From Limnephilus marmoratus (lineage: Eukaryota; Arthropoda; Insecta; Trichoptera; Limnephilidae): DNA of 64,000 nucleotides. Below are positions 12,669-24,785 of the stretch, piece by piece. The notes under the pieces are model-generated. The model did no database searches. It was not told where the DNA came from and saw only the letters and a program-made list of their open reading frames with translations. The stretch is from positions 23,073,286 to 23,137,285 of the forward strand of contig OU862913.1 in the NCBI GenBank assembly GCA_917880885.1. Direction: 5' to 3'. How positions within the stretch are numbered: position 1 is the stretch's first letter; the number at the start of each line of letters is the position of its first letter. Both the position numbers and the translations under genes were made by a program.

Positions 12669-15514
12669 ATGTGTTATTATCAGAATATCAGAGGCTGCCG
12701 CACCAAACTTAATGAGCTAAGATCGTCGATTCCAATCCATCCCTTTCATATATATTTCCTGACTGAAACTTGGTTGGATCCGTCATTTAATACAGAAGAA
12801 CTAGGCTTCACTTCTCACAATACCTACCGCTTCGACAGAAGTACCACTACCAGCACCAAATCAAGAGGAGGAGGTGTAATAATATCTGTCACAAAATCTA
12901 TAACTTCATCCAGATTAAAATGCAAACACAAAAATATAGAACAACTTTACGTACTACTCAAGACGAACCTAGGAAAAATTATTCTTGGATGTGTTTACAT
13001 TCCACCCGGATCAAATTCACAAGTTTATGAAAGCCACATTGAAGATGTAGAGGCCCTCAAGCTCAAATATCCGGAAGCTAGAATGCTGCTAACCGGTGAC
13101 TACAATATTCCAAACAATATAGACTGGGTTACCATAAGTAATAATCCAACAATTCATGCTAACATATCTACCATTGCTCGTGAAATTATAAATATGTCTA
13201 ATTTCCTTGGTCTTAAACAAATTAATAATGTATATAATTCTAATCACCACCTATTAGACCTTGCATTTAGTAGTGATCCTTCAGTAAAACTAAATAAATC
13301 CATGGACTCTCTTCTCCCCATAGATTCCCACCATCCTACCTTAAACATTACCATTATGAACAAATTTCTTAATACTCACTCTAACACTGTTCCCAATTGT
13401 TCTTATAATTTTGCCAAAGCAGATTATCCATTGATAATAAAATACTTAGAAAATGCAGATTGGTCCTTTTTAGACAGAAACACAAATGTTAATCATAACC
13501 TAGAATCTTTTTACTCCATCATCAACATGGCTATCGTAAAATACGTACCCTCAATTCAAGTAATACCATCAAAGTTCCCCAAATGGTTTAATAATGACTT
13601 AAAGCAATTAACAAAAAACAAAAAAATCTGGCACAAAAACTTCAAAGAGAGCAACTCTATCTCAGACTACAAAATATTTCATAAATATAGAACCGACTGC
13701 AAAATACTCGCCAGAAAATTATATCAAACATACACACTTAACACAGAAAAGTCTATTTCTTCTGATACCAAAAACTTTTTTACACACATAAACTCACTAA
13801 GAAAAAATAAACCCAGCATACCTACTCACATGTATTTCGAAGGGAAAAGCAGCAGTGATACAAACGACATCGTTAATTTCTTTGCTGACTTCTTCAAAAA
13901 TGTGTACGATAAGGATATCCCTAATGTTCAACTTCCATCCTTTCATCCGAAGAAATCGGTCCACATTCCCGCTTTACATATAAATGTTCCGGATGTTATA
14001 CGCAAAATAAAATCACTCGACATAAAGAAAAAAGCGGGTCCTGACAAAGTTAGTCCTGCTTTTCTAATTAACTGTGTATCGATACTAGCCAAGCCACTAT
14101 GTCAAATATTTAACCAATCGCTTAATTCTAGCTGTTTCCCCGATTTATGGAAAAACTGTTATCTCACGCCTGTATTTAAAAAGGGTGATATTCATGATGT
14201 CACTAATTACCGACCCATTTGCGTGCTCTCAACTATCCCCAAACTGTTTGAAAAACTTATCCTCAACAGAATCTCCATACATATTAATAACATCATTGTA
14301 CCTAACCAACATGGCTTTATGCCGGGCAGATCCACCCTAACAAATCTTTCCTTGTATGAACAGTTTATTGCATGCTCACTTGAAAATAAAACCCAACTAG
14401 ATTCAATATATACAGACTTTGTTAAAGCCTTTGACAAAGTTAATCGTGAAATTCTTCTTAACAAACTTAGTAAAATGGGAATAGAGGGTAAACTATTGGA
14501 ATGGATAAAGAGTTACTTAACCAATAGAATTCTCCAAGTAAAAAATAACTCTTACCTATCACACAAATTCATGGCTACTAGCGGTGTACCTCAAGGGTCA
14601 CATTTAGGCCCAATACTGTTCCTACTTTTTATAAATGATATCATCACTGTTTTTGATAATAATGTTGAAGTGTTGCTTTTCGCCGATGACTTAAAACTAT
14701 TTAAACTTATAAAAACAATAAATGACTGTATTCACATTCAATCAAATTTAAATAAACTACAAGACTGGTGTAAAACTAATAAATTTTATCTGAATATAAG
14801 TAAATGCCAGATAATAAGGTTTTTCAGAACAAATCAAACCCTTAACTATCAATATAAAATTAATAATGTTTCCCTCACCTCTGTAAGTGAGATTAATGAT
14901 CTTGGCATTATTTTTGATACCAAATTTAACTTTATTCCACATATAACTACAGTAACCAATAAAGGATTAAAAATGCTTGGTTTCATTCTTCGAAATGGCA
15001 GAGACTTTAAAAATATTTCAACATTAAAAATCCTATATTCCTCTCTAGTTCGTAGTCAAGTTGAATATAATTCTTCTATTTGGTCCCCTCACTTCAAAAT
15101 CCACTCCGATTCCATAGAAAAAATTCAGCATAAATTCTTAAGATTCATTAACTATAAATTGGTCTACCAATAGAATCAATAAATTACAATCACTTGATGA
15201 AAGAATTAAACTTACTCAAACTTTCAGATAGAAGACTTATTTCCGACTTGACTTTTATTTTTAAAATTGTTAATGGTATTATAGACAGTCCTGATTTATT
15301 AAACCTTATTACCTTCCACATACCTACTAGAACTACTCGATCCAAAATTCTTTTTAATTGCAACAAAAATATCAGGACTGAGTCATTTAGATACTCGCTT
15401 AAACCTAGATTGCATGCAATTGGAAATGCTTTCTCAGAAGTAGTAGATGTGTTCAACTGCACCGAATATAGTTATAAGAAGGCTATAATATCATATCTCA
15501 ATGACAATAATTAA
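12669..15514 (+). CDS. LINE ORF2: endonuclease and reverse transcriptase
   Basis: An 834-residue frame is open from 12,669. Endonuclease (roughly residues 1-230): YQNIRGC, FLTETWL, GGGVIIS, GCVYIPPGS, LLTGDYNIP, DSHHPTL. Reverse transcriptase (about 430-760): KKKAGPDKVSPAFL, KKGDIHDVTNYRPI, HGFMPGRST, the catalytic TDFVKAFDKV, SGVPQGSHLGPILF and LLFADDLKLF with both Asp. A shift near 15,165 breaks the end; the last 106 residues continue at 15,194-15,514 with the usual LINE tail (YSLKPRLHAIGNAF). Catalytic residues are intact. Confidence 0.88.
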
Positions 15515-16740
15515 TGTTAAATAGTGTTCGTCTGCACGGCGTCTATATCATACTCTAATATAGATTCCAAACTGCTTGTTTTATTTATATTTACTATCAG
15601 ATAGTTAAGTGATAGCTCACTGATAGCTAATAATGTATAACTTTTTTTTAAATTTTTTATTTTTAAACCTAAGATTTACTATTGATTTTCTAACTGGCAG
15701 CCCTGATAAGCAGAACTAATTAGCAGTACCTGTAATCATTTCAAACTTCAGTAATTTCAACTGAAGGTAACAATAATATCATTACTAAGTTATGTACTCC
15801 ATTTTAGCCAATTCCTAGAATCAAACAATATGTACAAATAAAAGTAAAGTAGGTATATTATACTTGATATTGAGAATTTTTCTAAGAACCCACCTTAATT
15901 TACTTATGTTTATTCTGCATAAAAACGTGTATTTTGTACGAGCTCATACTATTTTTTTCTTGTTGTAAAACATATTTGTATCCTATAACTAAATACTAGT
16001 TGTTATCATACATATGTACTTTGTTTAATGTATATATTATCATTGAAATTATCCTCCTATGTACCACTATGTATCACCGGATTGTAATAGCCATTTTATG
16101 GCGTTGAAATAAATAAATATACCATCAATGTTTTATGTACAATATAATGTTTTACATAATATGTACTTGCAGAAATTTTTTGATTTACTTCGCTTTATTG
16201 CTTAATATTGACAATATCAATAATTAATCCAAGTATTCGTTCCTAAACTCTTCGCCTGTAGAACCTAGGCGAAAACTAAAGCTCACATAAGACACTCATG
16301 CACAGCACATACATGAAGTAAGTAATTTTGCAGTGCCATCCGGTGCACGATAAAGATCTGATGATAAGCTAGTATATTTATACCTTTAAAGTATTTATTG
16401 TTATGAAATAATTTCTTGCATTTTAACTTCCTACTCCTATATGATTATTTCCGTCGTCAGGTACTAAATATTTAATATAAGTTGTCAAAAGTTGGCAACA
16501 TGGGCTAGACGCTTTTGATTGGCCAAGAATTCTATGTGGGAGGGGGAGGCGGGCAGACAAGAGCTGCGTTTGCCTCTCCACGCTTTTTTCTTGGTTTTAA
16601 CGACAGGTAGACCGTTCATCGCTTAAGCGCCCGGGGCAAGCCCTTCTGGGCCATGTCGCATTCAAATCCTTAAGTTATCTGTAACACGTGTTTTTAAAAT
16701 ACAGTTATATTTTGTATATCTAAATCAAGATCATCTGCTA

Positions 16741-16780
16741 CTCTCACGGGTTACATCTGCCAAGATGTAACCCGTGAGAG
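16741..16780. repeat. Perfect hairpin, 18 bp arms, 4 nt loop
   Basis: CTCTCACGGGTTACATCT, then GCCA, then the exact complement of the first arm. It stands alone in sequence without recognised genes (16,121-16,955). Confidence 0.9.
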
Positions 16781-16955
16781 GTAACGTACGTAAAACCTTA
16801 TATAATTATACATTATCCAATCCTGCCTTTCATTATATTTTAGAATCATTAACTTTTTGTTTACAAATAGATTTAAACCTTTAATAGAGCGTGGAGTCAT
16901 AAATAAATTCACAAATTATTTAAAAGCGACTAATACCTATATTTATTCAATCAAC

Positions 16956-17350
16956 TAGCTGGTCCCGGCAGCGTATTTACAATCCCTACCGCGTTTCAGT
17001 CGCTTTAAATTTTCAATATCAAAATTTAAATATTTAGAAATAAAATTGTTAATTTCTAATATACACATTGGAAAGATTATTTTATCTAGATTTTAGAACA
17101 ATTTTTGTTTTTGCAAAGTGATTAAAAATTGTCAATATAGAGGTGTATTTACAACATATGGGAATAATATTAAAATTTAAATATTTAGAAATAAAATTAT
17201 TAATTTATAATATCAGAAAGATTATTTTATCTAGATTTTAGAATAATTTTTGTTTTTGCAATGTGATAAAAAATAACCAATTTAGAGGTATATTTAAAAT
17301 GTAAATTGACGTTACCGCGACTGAATCGGTACCTATAGGTTTTGAAAATA
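16956..17350 (-). repeat. Helitron-end-like repeat with internal tandem copy
   Basis: It opens CTAGCTGGTCCCGGCAGCG, like the end of the Helitrons next door but with a different interior. About 17,023-17,160 is repeated at about 17,171-17,300 (shared AAATTTAAATATTTAGAAAT and TTATTTTATCTAGATTTTAG). A short relative sits at 59,105-59,170. Confidence 0.5.
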
Positions 17351-18179
17351 CGCGTCCCGGCATGCGTTGTTATGCCATTTAATAAAGAAATTGTTTCTCC
17401 CTGAGTATCCTTTCCCATTCGTCCCGTTCCCCTTCCGCCTCCCCTTCTTCTCCTGCGTCCTCTTCCCCTCTCGCGTTCTCACTCCGTCACCTCCACTTTC
17501 CCTCTCCCCACTCCGCTCCCCCCCCCTTACCCCGTCCCGCGAACCCCCCTCCCAAGTTCCCCTCCCCCCTCACATGTCTCTTTCCCGCCAACCCTCCTCC
17601 CGCGTTCCATATATTCAATCCCAGTACATTCAGTTTTTAAACAGTCCGCGTGCCACCTTATACAATTTTTATTCAAATTTCTATTTTTCATGTATATTAA
17701 ATTTGGTACCTAATATAGGTACCTATTTAAAATATCTAAAATTCTTGATTCGATTCAAACTATTACGAGAGTACCTACTTTAAATAATTTATCAACTTAA
17801 AGATTTTCAAAAATAGAATCCTGATTTAACAATAATGGTTGGTTTCTTAATTTAGAATGCTAAATGCAATGCTAATTGTAAAAGTAAACGGTTAAATGCA
17901 TAGAAATTTTTAAATTTCGATCGTTTACTTTTACAATTAGCATTGCATTTAGCATTCTCGGTAAATGAAGGAACCCACCATTATTGTTTTGCAAAAAACA
18001 CGCGAACTGTCAAACGTGCGGGTTTTCTGAAATAATGCAATTTTCTAAATTTTTCTCTCCGTAAGAACCATCCTCGTACTTCAAGGAATATTCTAAAAAA
18101 AGAATTAGCGAAATTGGTTCGGCTGATCTCGAGATTTGCGCTTAGCAACACATTTAGCGATTCATTTTTATATTATAGA
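17350..18179 (-). mobile_element. Helitron copy 1 (non-autonomous), holding a fold-back MITE
   Basis: On the minus strand the 5' end is TCTATAATATAAAAATGAATC at 18,179. The other end is cut at about 17,350 within GTCCCGGCATGCG. Inside is a strongly C/T-rich tract (17,400-17,600), the source of false long frames. It abuts copy 2 with no base between. It is shared with copies at 35.6, 58.5 and 63.5 kb. Confidence 0.7.
17830..17986. mobile_element. 157 bp fold-back MITE inside Helitron copy 1
   Basis: The whole insert is an inverted repeat. The outer ends are CAATAATGGT and ACCATTATTG; the inner arms 17854-17890 and 17922-17958 are 37 bp perfect complements. Helitron copy 2 (near 18,680) and the copy at 63.75 kb lack it and show a short unoccupied sequence at this place. 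Confidence 0.8.
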
Positions 18180-18913
18180 CTAGCTGGTTCCGGCATGCGT
18201 TGCTATGCCATTTAATAAAGAAATTATTTCACCCTGAGTTTCCTTTCCCATTCGTCATTCTTCTCCTGCGTCCTCTTACCCTCTTGCGTTACCACTCCGT
18301 CACCTCCAACTTCCCTCTCCCCACTCTACTCCCCCCCCCCCTTCCCCCGTTCCGCGAACCCCCCTCCCGAGTTCCCCTCCCCCCTCACACGTCCCCTTCC
18401 CTCCCGCGTTCCCCTTCCACCTTCCCCGCCTTTCCTCTTCCCTTTCCCGCTCTCTCGTCCCGCGTTCCATATATTCAATCCCAGTACATTCAGTTTTAAA
18501 ACAGCCCGCGTGCCACCTTTTACAATTTTTATTCAAATTTCCATTTTTCATGTATATTAAATTTGGTACCTATCATAGGTACCTATTTAAAATATCTGAA
18601 ATTCTTGATTCGATTCAAACTATTAGGGGAGTACTTATTTTAAATAAATTTGTCAACTTTTCAAAAATAGAATCCTGATTTAACAATCATTCATTGTTTT
18701 GCAAAATGTCATTCTCTAAAACGCGAACTGTCAAACGTGCGATGTTTTCTGTTATTATCTAATTTTCTGCACAATTTTCTTAATTTTTCTCTCCGTAAGA
18801 ACCATCCTCGAACTTCAAGGAATATTCTAAAAAAAGAATTAGCGAAATCGGTTCAGCCGCTCTCGAGATTTGCGCTTACCAACAAATTTAGCGATTCATT
18901 TTTATATTATAGA
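18180..18913 (-). mobile_element. Helitron copy 2 (non-autonomous, complete ends)
   Basis: Read on the minus strand it starts TCTATAATATAAAAATG (18,913) and ends CCGGAACCAGCTAG (18,180): TC at the 5' end and CTAG at the 3' end preceded by a GCATGC-type hairpin. These are the hallmarks of Helitron termini. It codes for no protein; a C/T-rich tract lies at 18,310-18,470. Confidence 0.75.
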
Positions 18914-19429
18914 GATGAAGCGACGATCGTTTGAATCAAGGCAGAACGAACTGAGAACACGATTTCCCTGAAGAGCTAGCTGGAGGTTTGTGTTATAAAT
19001 TTGGTTTTGGTAAGTATTTAAATAGAACAATTGTTATTTTTGTGTCCTGAACATTGTGGTGTTATTTATTAATAATTTGCCTACCAGTCCGTAATCAGGC
19101 AGTTCGATCCCGCAATTATATAACATTATATATATTTATACTTTGACTTGATAAAACCTAAACCGTTTAGTTAGGGCCCCAGTTTTTTTGCACCAGGGCC
19201 TTTCGTTACCTAGCTGTCTCTGTTTCCAGACCACCATTATTGCAGACTCACCTTCAGTAGGCTGTGACTCTTTTTTCCCCTCGTAGCAGTGGTCCCCCAA
19301 CCGGTGGCGATGATTTTTTCGTCATGGACGGGGTTGCCAGTATGCAGGCAGGCCGGCCGCACGTTTTTGGCAAATATAACACTGTAAAAGAAAACATTTT
19401 TTTTGTTCCTATGTACAAAAATAAGTCAT

Positions 19430-19655
19430 CATCATCATCATCTTCTTCCCCTTATCCTATTCGGGTCGGGGACCCATTGCATCGACAAGGCTCCTCCATA
19501 CGTCCCTGTCTTGTGCTGATTGTTCAGCCTCTGTTCATGGTAGCCCCATCTTCTCCTCATACAGTTTCTGGAGTTGCCTCGCCAAACTGTGTCTGGGGCG
19601 GCCCACTGGACGTCTACGCTCTGGAATCGCACTCAGTATCTTCCTCGGAATTCAG
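19430..19655 (-). pseudogene. LINE ORF2 C-terminal fragment
   Basis: On the minus strand the frame reads RRPVGRPRHSLARQLQ, then AEQSAQDRDVWRSLVDAMG, the usual last block of RTE/I-type ORF2, followed by a GAT-repeat tail (ATC runs on plus near 19,430). It is 5'-truncated. Confidence 0.6.
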
Positions 19656-19689
19656 AAATAAGTAATTTAAATGTATGAAATTTTTTAAT

Positions 19690-20050
19690 AAAAAACAGCT
19701 AATTAAAATCTATTATGCATTAGCCCATCACATTTACAATATAGTTTTATCGGATGGGAAAGCTCATGCAATTCAACTATAAAACCAGTCCAAACACAAT
19801 TTTGAAAATTATAGCTAGAGTCCCCAATAGAACCCCTACAGACTATGTTTTCAAAGCACTGAATTTAATGTCACTGAAACACTTATATACAAAAGATATT
19901 TTAATGCATGCATTAAAAAACCAGGATAACTTTACATAGACAAACCCGGGCTGATGCACAAGATCTACATTACAACATACATTCCACCAACCTACTCGTA
20001 CAATTAAAACGACTTCTGGACAAAGAAATATGCAATAATTCAAAAACCAT
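19690..20050 (+). pseudogene. LINE C-terminal fragment, possible
   Basis: The readable segments LYYALAHHIYNIVLSDGKAHA and TILKIIARVPNRT resemble LINE ORF2 tails. Stops break it up. The assignment is weak. Confidence 0.3.
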
Positions 20051-20095
20051 TAAAAAAATAACCGACTTCATAAGAATCATAAAATATGGATTTTT

Positions 20096-20690
20096 TTTTA
20101 CATTATCTTCACACAGGAGGCCCTGAAGAAAATAATTTCCCTCAGGGCCTATGTCATCTGAGATGCTGTAAGGGGGGTCTTTATGAGGAGAGGAAGGAAT
20201 GAACATTGGCCTTGAAGAGACCCATGTTGTAGGAAGGAGGAAACACAAAGGCCGTCAAATCATTCCAAAGCCGAACTGTTGAACACAAGAACGAGTCGAA
20301 GAAACGACCCGTTCTTATGTGACAAATGTCAACCGTGTATATATTTGGGCACGCGTTTGGCGTGTTTCCCGACTATGCACCGGTGCCGAAGGGATCAATG
20401 ATGTTAGTTCCTCGGAGCATCTTCCATTTTAATACCGATAGAACAAGGATAGCATTCCCACCCGATGCCTGCGCTCTAAAGATTGCAATCCGTCTGTTAA
20501 GATGGGATTATCCATCAATCGGACCGCCCATTTTTGCACAGAGTCAAGGGTATTTTTCAGGTATTTTGGAGCTCCAAACCAGAGGTGGCTGCCAAATTCA
20601 ATCGTGGGGCGTACTTGTGATTTGTAGAGGGTTAGCAGTTATGTAGGTACTATTAAAGTATCTGCGGGCCCTGTACAGTACGCCCAGTGT
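20096..20690 (-). mobile_element. LINE 3' end of the hairpin-tailed family, copy at 20 kb
   Basis: The minus strand encodes, with breaks, the RT tail seen intact at 62.7 kb (LSLFYRY, RPMFIPS-type frames on the other reading). A hairpin AGGCCCTGA...TCAGGGCCT at 20,119-20,152 lies at the 3' end. It is truncated at about 20,690 just before the GTACAGTACGCCCAG block. Confidence 0.75.
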
Positions 20691-20931
20691 GGACATGGAA
20701 AGGAAGAATTTAGATACAATTTTGCAACCTAAGAAAGATTAATGCTTGTATTGTACTTTCGTTTTGATTTAACTTTATAATTTTCCTCAGTGATATTTAA
20801 TATTTTAAAATAAATTTAATATTTTATAATAGGCATTTTCTTATATTTCAAACCAGAAAACTTGTACAATATGTCCTTAGAACAGCTTAAAACAAAGAAA
20901 AAAATAATAAATAAAAATATATACAAAATTA

Positions 20932-22353
20932 GCTCGGTGGTACAGCACCCCCCTGACCAGCGCCGGATCTGCCATACGTTCAAAAACGTGCAAAAACCAG
21001 GCGCCAACTCCGAAGGGGCGCCGTGAGAAAATAAATATTGTATTAAAATTTAGTTATAATATTCCCTGAATCGTTTAAAAATTACCCACAGTACGAAATA
21101 ATTATTACGCTCTAGCCACACTTTCCAAAGAAACAGAATGCGCATGCATCAGGTTGGTATCAACGGTTTACAAATTTATAGTCAGTTACAGATTTTTTTT
21201 TAAATTCCATATATTTAGTTTAAACGTAAGATCTATTTTTCAATATATCTTTTACCGTCTTTTACGACGAATGTGTGCGATACAAATTCTATAACCAATC
21301 ACAGCGCGGAATTTTTGTTCTAGTGAATCAAACAAACCGACTTGCGCCTTTCAAAATGCTGACAATTTTAGTTAGTGTGTCGTCCGTACGCTCGCTATTG
21401 TTTTATTTTGTACGATTTAAGTCTCTAGGAGAAGGTAGTTAAAGACCATTTTCTTATGAAATCTTCAGTAAATTCCATTAACAAAAGCATCGCACGGTTT
21501 GCAGGATTTGCAGGTTGCAACGTGTTGACAGTTTCATCATTGATTTGACATATTATTTGAAGTTCGTTAAATGTATAATTAATATCTATTAGATTTGTTG
21601 GATTTGTTATTTTACGGTGTCGCTTACACAAGCGTCTTTCGTAAGCCGTATACCATACGTCAGTGTTTAGTTTTTGTATGGTGTTTGCTCGCTCAATTTG
21701 GTGTTTGTTCGCTCAATACAGGGGAAATGCAAGGTACAAATTTGAGGTTATATTCTTATTAGATTTTTAAATTTATAACTAAATTTCTTTTGGTTGTTAG
21801 AGGTTATAAAAGTACTGTGGATTACAATGAATAGAATAATAATTTTAAAAAAAACTCTTCTAATGGACCTAGTTTAGCGAAACCACCCGCATTGTCTTGT
21901 AACCTATATTTTAAATCATGGTACGGGCACAAACAAACAATTCGTTGTATTATTTTAAAGCATAACTTGCAAAAAGAGTTTTTTTTTAAATAATTAAAAT
22001 AGCACCATAATTTTATGTTTACCCAATAGATTCAGAGAGTATAGGGCTCCTGGTGATTCTCTCTTTAAAAAAAAAAACGAGTGTGAGAGCTACTGCCAGG
22101 TCACTTGGAAAAGTTACACCCTTTATATTTCTTGATTTTATTTGATAAATTAGTGTAAAAAAAATAATTAAATATAAAAAATTAAAAAAATTGGGGTGAA
22201 CGAATTTTTAATCAAAATAAAAAATGTAAGGGGGGGGGGGCGCCATCGGTACCTACTGCACAGGGCGCCAGATTTCGTAGATCCGGCCCTGCCCCCCTCA
22301 GCCCCGCCCCGGCAAGGATAAGCTCCTGGGTTCGATTCCTGGTTGGGTTTGTA
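20932..22353 (+). repeat. tRNA-headed SINE split by a hAT element
   Basis: Box A-like TAGCTCGGTGGTA lies at 20,932-20,957. Box B-like GGGTTCGATTCC lies at 22,328-22,340, on the far side of the hAT element. Removing the insert brings the two promoter boxes to normal tRNA spacing. Confidence 0.65.
20958..22291. mobile_element. hAT-like element of about 1.33 kb inside the SINE
   Basis: The ends are inverted: CAGCGCCGGATCTGCC and, complemented from the right, CAGGGCCGGATCTACG; both continue into GGCGCC. The flanks are C-rich, and an 8 bp duplication (CCCCCTGA / CCCCCTCA) is imperfect and uncertain by one base. No transposase frame was found. Confidence 0.6.
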
Positions 22354-22790
22354 TTTTAAGGCTCCACAACCGGGCACGAAAAGAAGAAGATGGAGAGATA
22401 CGAAGTTAGGAATGTTAGAGGAGAGCGCTAACATTTACAGCGACAAAATCGATGCGAAAATTGCGAAAAATATTTAATAAAACACGACTCGTTTAAAATA
22501 AAGCAAAAATCTCGCGGAAAGCGTCTTAAATATCATTTAAAGAAACATTGTGAATTTTTTCACAAATATAATTTATAAGATAATAGAAAAAAACTTCTTT
22601 TTTATAACTTTTGGAGCATACTTTGCGATTTTTTTCTATCGAGGGAATTTTATATAATTTGCGTTTCGGTGCAGGCAGCATCTAGACATTATCACATTTT
22701 TTTTAAAAGCTGAAAATTTTCATATGTTTAAGGGAGATATGTAAGAAATCGGTAGAAATTCGGGTAGCGGGCCCTTTTTTCTCTTTCATA
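22353..22790 (+). repeat. Unclassified dispersed repeat, copy 1
   Basis: It starts AAGGCTCCACAACCGGGC, with AAGAAGAAGATGGAGAGATA and AAAACACGACTCGTTTAAAA, and ends near AATTCGGGTAGCGGGCCC. The block at 51,965-52,350 is the same sequence with small differences. No terminal repeats or coding were seen. Confidence 0.65.
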
Positions 22791-23408
22791 TTTTCGATTG
22801 AGAGTCGCTAATATTGTCTTCATGAAAATCACTATAATTTGAGGTATACCTACTTATTAAGTTAAAAATGAAAATAAACGTTCATCCTAGACTTTCAGAA
22901 AAGTCAACAGGTGTCGCATATTAAATAAAAACGCAAACATTTATCGAGTTCGAAATGAATCTTGCACATTTAGTGCGGAACGAAAACTTTTTTTTTTTGA
23001 ATTATTATTAGGAATAGTTGTATTATGTTGCCAATTGCCATCAATTACTTCAATTAAAAATTTAAAAAATATCAGACAACGGTAAAAGCCCCCGCCAAGA
23101 CATTGAATATTTACAAAAACGACAGTTTTGGGGCTATTTATGCGGCCTACAAAACAGTACAGAATTTATTAAAATAGGTTTATTTTATTAAATAACTTAT
23201 TTAAATATAGTTAACTAGCTGTTGCAATCAAATATTTCATTATTGGCGCTGTGACAAAGGAGCAAAGTGAGGGACGAAGCGGGGTGCGACACGTGACAAT
23301 CTGCGAAATGTAGTATTTTGTTTAAACGATAATTGTCTCAAGGTGAAGGGTCGCGCGTCAATTATATTCACGAGTATTTGTTGATAAACGTTTTTTAAGT
23401 GATTTAAC

Positions 23409-24425
23409 ATGACTTCTACAAGACGAACGTTAAAATGTCCGATATTTAGTGAAAGTGCAGATTTGAAAGAGAATATCCTACCTACCTATAAAAATGTGAT
23501 GAAATTCTATGAATGGGTTCGACAAGACTTAAACGTAAGGAATAACACATCAAATGAACCTATGTTTTTGGAAATTGCGGAAATAGTTGGAACAAAAATT
23601 GAAGAATTGTGGATAAATTCTTCTATTCCAATTGTCACACACAAACGAGTCTTACAGTTACTAAAAAGTTATCACTCAAAGTGTCATAATTTGAAAAAGT
23701 CTTTGAAGAAACTTAAGGAAGAAAAGTTAGAAGAGTTCAGAGCACAAAGTAGAAAGCGTTTTGACATAGCTGCATGTAAATGTAAAGAATTTGTAAGCTG
23801 TACATGTTTGAGGGAAAAAGTGCCAAAAGAGGAAATGTTTTTAGAAGACCAACGCACTAACAGGCTAAAACTGTTTTAAAAGGATCGAAGAGGTTTAGAG
23901 TGATTGTACAAGAGGAAAATATTTCGATTATAAAAGAACCAGGTTCTATTTATGTTGGATATGTGGTTCTAACATCGGGCAGTGCAAGAAATATTTAAAG
24001 AGCTATCGACAGCTTTTTAAGGACTGAAAAGATATCACTAGAGGGTTTAATGGTTGTTGGCTGTGATGGAACAAACACAAATACAGGGAAAGTGAGAGGC
24101 GTGATTCGTATTTTTGGACTTAAATGTACGTTCTTACATAGACATGATTGACTTACAACAAAATATATACAAACCCCCTATACTGATGAATATTTCCGAT
24201 AAGCAGTTACAAGATCTTATTGAAAATGGAGAAGATACAGTGTGGGGGTTTATGAGACTGCCTTGCCACACCCAGGGTGTGGAAAGATCTGTGAAAGTTG
24301 TGACAAAAGCAGCTCTAAGTGTTTACGACAAGACAAGACAGGAGGGATTCATAAAATCTAAATTAGTATCTCGAAAGCCCATGCCAAGGTTTGAGACGAA
24401 AAAGGATTTTTGTCATAAAAAATGA
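23409..24425 (+). pseudogene. Orphan arthropod gene family 1, internally deleted copy
   Basis: The first frame (23,409-23,879, 156 residues) has a helical region, a Lys/Glu-rich coil (KKSLKKLKEEKLEEFRAQS) and a Cys cluster (CKCKEFVSCTC). It stops at 23,877. The next part, in another frame with a stop, reads ISLEGLMVVGCDGTNTNTG and VRGVIR. The last part (24,114-24,425) reads YIDMIDL, FMRLPCHTQGVERSVK and MPRFETKKDF. From memory these three blocks occur in this order, but far apart, in uncharacterised arthropod proteins of several hundred residues. The GCDGT and CHTQ.VER blocks sit about 200 bp apart here, so the middle is missing. The function is unknown; it may be transposon-derived. Confidence 0.6.
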
Positions 24426-24785
24426 TGTAATTCATACCTGCATAACTTTCTGAACCTGTGCTTACTTTTAAAATAAATTTTATTAGTTAAAATTTACTTT
24501 TTTTTATCATTTAATGCATAAAATATCATATTTATTTATTATTTTATTTATAGGGTGGATAATACAAAACATCTATAAAAACTTAAAAAATTAAATTTCA
24601 TGTCTATGGCGGGAGCTCAAGCTGTCGAGCTAGAACTTCTAAATTGAGGAGTGTTATTAACAATTACATAAAGCAACCTTTACCTGGTATTCCAATTCGA
24701 AATTCGAAAAAAAAAAATTTCATACAAAAGTGTTCCGCACATAGACATATGAATTTACTGTATAAAATTTGGATGTCTATGATCT

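Larger units (their letters stand above)
11763..16120 (+). mobile_element. Nearly complete two-ORF non-LTR retrotransposon
   Basis: A short 5' region leads into ORF1 (11,937) and ORF2 (12,669), followed by a long 3' UTR ending TGGCGTTG and an AATAAATAAAT tail at about 16,120. It is the best preserved LINE in the window, about 4.3 kb, with one frameshift in ORF1 and one late in ORF2. The exact 5' end is uncertain. Confidence 0.8.

Noticed and set aside
17367..18551. Pro/Ser-rich and Arg/Glu-rich open frames
   Set aside because: They come from the C/T-rich tract of non-autonomous Helitrons; the same false frames appear at 35.7-36.0 kb.
20326..20646. Plus-strand open frame of 106 residues (and its relatives at 56.4 and 62.9 kb)
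   Set aside because: It is the antisense of the LINE ORF2 tail, which reads as a typical RT end on the other strand.
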